A stretch of 38,216 nt of DNA from JAGMXM01 sp964458325 (GTDB taxonomy: Bacteria; Verrucomicrobiota; Verrucomicrobiia; Limisphaerales; UBA1319). The notes beneath the pieces were generated by a model that did no database searches, was not told the origin of the DNA, and saw only the letters and a list, made by a program, of their open reading frames with translations. A program made the translations under genes and the position numbers. This document shows, piece after piece, positions 36,675 to 38,216 of this stretch. The stretch is taken from contig CAYWIM010000041.1 in the NCBI GenBank assembly GCA_964458325.1, forward strand, positions 1 to 38,216, in the 5' to 3' direction. The stretch's first letter is position 1. The number at the start of each line of letters is the position of its first letter.

Positions 36675-38216
36675 ATGAATTCCACAATCCGAAATACCGC
36701 GGGAACGATCGCCCTGGCGCTGGCTGCGTGGCTGGCGGCCGGGTCGGCGGCCGCTCAGGTTCCCGGCATCCTCAGCCACCAGGGCAAGCTGACCGTCCAC
36801 GGCACGAATTTCAATGGCACGGCCCAGTTCAAGTTCGCGCTGGTGAATGCGGCGGGCGACACCACGTGGTGGAGCCACGATGGGACTAGCGCGGGGGGCG
36901 GCGAACCGACTGGCGCGCCCGTACCGATCGAGGTCAAGGAGGGCGTGTTCTCGGTGAACCTCGGGGACATCTCGGCGCCGAACATGATGGTTCCCATCCC
37001 CGCCGGCGTGTTCCAACACGATTCGGTTTGGCTGCGCATCTGGGTCGATGACGGCGTGAACGGCTCGCAGCGGCTGGCGCCCGACCGGCGGATCACCGCC
37101 GCGGGCTACGCGTTGGCCGCAGGCAGCGTGCTGGCGCCCGCCGCGGCCGCCACGAACTTCACCGGCTTGCTGGCGGGAGACGTGACCGGCCCGCAGGCTG
37201 CCACTGTGGTCAGCAAGGTGGGCGGCGCCACCGCAGCCGAAATCGCCGCCGGCGCCAGCATTGCTAACGCGGCCACCGACGCGAACGCGCCCGGCACGAT
37301 CGTCCGCCGGGATGCGATCGGCGGCAACTTCTCGGCCGGGACCATCACCGGCAAGTTTGTTGGCGATGGATCGGGTCTGACGAATTTATCCATCGCGTCG
37401 GGCGCGTTCCAGGCGCCGAGCGGGATCCTCATGGTTTCGTCGGTGGCGGATGATCCCATTTTGTTGAGCAATGGTTTCCGATCGGTCATGAGCGTCCCTG
37501 CGCCGGGGTGGGTGAATGGTTCGTCCGACAACGCTCCATCCGCCCGCGCGGGTCACTCCGCCGTCTGGAGCGGGCTCGAGATGGTGATCTGGGGCGGGAC
37601 CGTCGGCGCCGGATCGTATGTCGATTCCGGGGGGATGTACCGCCCGCTGTCAGATACTTGGATTGTGATGAACGGTTCGGGAGCGCCTTCGCCACGGAGC
37701 GGGCACACGGCGGTATGGACCGGGAACGAAATGATTGTATGGGGCGGCGTCGGGAGCGACGGCTGTCTGAGGACCGGCGCGAAATTCGTTCCCCATACGC
37801 AGACCTGGGCGCATGTCACGACCAACGGTGCGCCTTCCCAACGCCAGGGTCATCATGCCGTGTGGACCGGCAGCCGGATGCTCGTGTGGGGCGGACGCAA
37901 CAACAGCGGCTTGCTCCAGGATGGCGGGCTGTACAATCCGGCGTCGGACACGTGGACGTCGTTGGCGGCGATGAATCCGCCTGCGGCCCGATGGGGCGCT
38001 GCCGCGGTATGGGCGGGAGATCGGTTTATCGTGTGGGGCGGCGAGGGGGAAGGCGGGGAGCTCAATTCCGGGAGCCAGCTTCTCTTCTCGGGTGGTCTGC
38101 CCGCGTCCTGGATGGCGATGCCGCTGGCCAACGCGCCGACCGCCCGCAGCGGCCACACGGCTGTCTGGAACGGGATTGACATGATGGTCTGGGGCGGCCA
38201 GAACGGCGGCGCCCCG
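36675..38216 (+). CDS. secreted kelch-type repeat protein, truncated by window end
   Basis: The reading frame is open from the ATG at 36675 to the last base (514 codons) with no stop, so the gene continues beyond the window. A signal peptide covers about residues 1-28 (..LAAGSAAAQ). An N-terminal domain (ILSHQGKLTVHGTNFNGTAQFKF) is of a type found on large bacterial surface proteins. A tail-fibre-like spacer follows (GDVTGPQAATVVSKVGG, FVGDGSGLTNLS). From about residue 285 there are at least five kelch-like units, each (A/S)..GH.AVW.G..M.(V/I)WGG followed by Y.P..DTW, which build a beta-propeller. Likely a surface or extracellular binding protein; position beside the two-component genes makes it a possible target, which is inference. 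Confidence 0.85.
   Translation, partial: MNSTIRNTAGTIALALAAWLAAGSAAAQVPGILSHQGKLTVHGTNFNGTAQFKFALVNAAGDTTWWSHDGTSAGGGEPTGAPVPIEVKEGVFSVNLGDISAPNMMVPIPAGVFQHDSVWLRIWVDDGVNGSQRLAPDRRITAAGYALAAGSVLAPAAAATNFTGLLAGDVTGPQAATVVSKVGGATAAEIAAGASIANAATDANAPGTIVRRDAIGGNFSAGTITGKFVGDGSGLTNLSIASGAFQAPSGILMVSSVADDPILLSNGFRSVMSVPAPGWVNGSSDNAPSARAGHSAVWSGLEMVIWGGTVGAGSYVDSGGMYRPLSDTWIVMNGSGAPSPRSGHTAVWTGNEMIVWGGVGSDGCLRTGAKFVPHTQTWAHVTTNGAPSQRQGHHAVWTGSRMLVWGGRNNSGLLQDGGLYNPASDTWTSLAAMNPPAARWGAAAVWAGDRFIVWGGEGEGGELNSGSQLLFSGGLPASWMAMPLANAPTARSGHTAVWNGIDMMVWGGQNGGAP

Noticed and set aside
1..38216. tRNA genes, rRNA genes or CRISPR arrays
   Set aside because: T-loop-like GGTTCGAA strings were seen only inside coding sequence (for example near 16085 and 27800) without a cloverleaf, and no regularly spaced direct repeats were found.

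Overview
The window is GC-rich, densely coded bacterial DNA. It most likely comes from the Verrucomicrobiota (Limisphaerales/Pedosphaerales type). This is inferred from gene content: a prepilin-type protein with a C-terminal H-x9-DG motif, an FGly sulfatase next to an SGNH hydrolase, giant LamG and CotH/lamin-tail secreted proteins ending in FYR(I/V)R-like C-termini, a reg_prop/Y_Y_Y histidine kinase, and an rpsP-khpA-trmD-rplS-rnhB-yraN cluster. No rRNA or 16S marker is present, so the phylum call is an inference.

Layout. 1-2452: an HExxH neutral zinc metallopeptidase (-) divergent from glycerate kinase (+), with a palindromic repeat between them. 2412-6379: a minus-strand housekeeping operon, rpsP, khpA, trmD, rplS, rnhB, yraN, then a secreted hypothetical protein with what looks like its own leaderless promoter; rimM, usually next to trmD, is missing. 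6552-7919: a LeuC-type dehydratase large subunit (+), whose stop codon shares a CTAG with the stop of the convergent gcvP. 7916-12206: a minus-strand run of a zinc-ribbon-like hypothetical protein, rnc and gcvP. 12482-16285: a nucleotide-sugar epimerase, a secreted sulfatase and an SGNH hydrolase (+), suggesting polysaccharide work.

16286-17630: a gene-poor stretch with hairpin repeats and a decayed DNA methyltransferase that has lost its SAM-binding motif by an internal deletion, possibly behind the tail of another decayed gene. 17630-18511: an AraC-type regulator (-). 18704-24644: a prepilin-type protein followed by a 1626-residue secreted protein made of tandem LamG/Ig modules. 24645-25073: a terminator and a large imperfect palindrome. 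25074-25708: a vapBC toxin-antitoxin pair (-) with an operator lying on its promoter. 25972-32186: a roughly 1737-residue secreted CotH/lamin-tail/BACON-like protein translationally coupled (ATGA) to a divergent tRNA-dihydrouridine synthase. 32374-38216: a hybrid-propeller histidine kinase, its NarL-type response regulator, a second stand-alone receiver, and the start of a secreted kelch-type protein that runs off the window end.

No tRNA, rRNA, CRISPR array, intact insertion sequence or prophage was seen. The least explained parts are the modular secreted giants with their shared C-terminal domain, the prepilin/LamG pair, the methyltransferase remnant, the palindromic intergenic elements, and promoters that would give leaderless or nearly leaderless messages.
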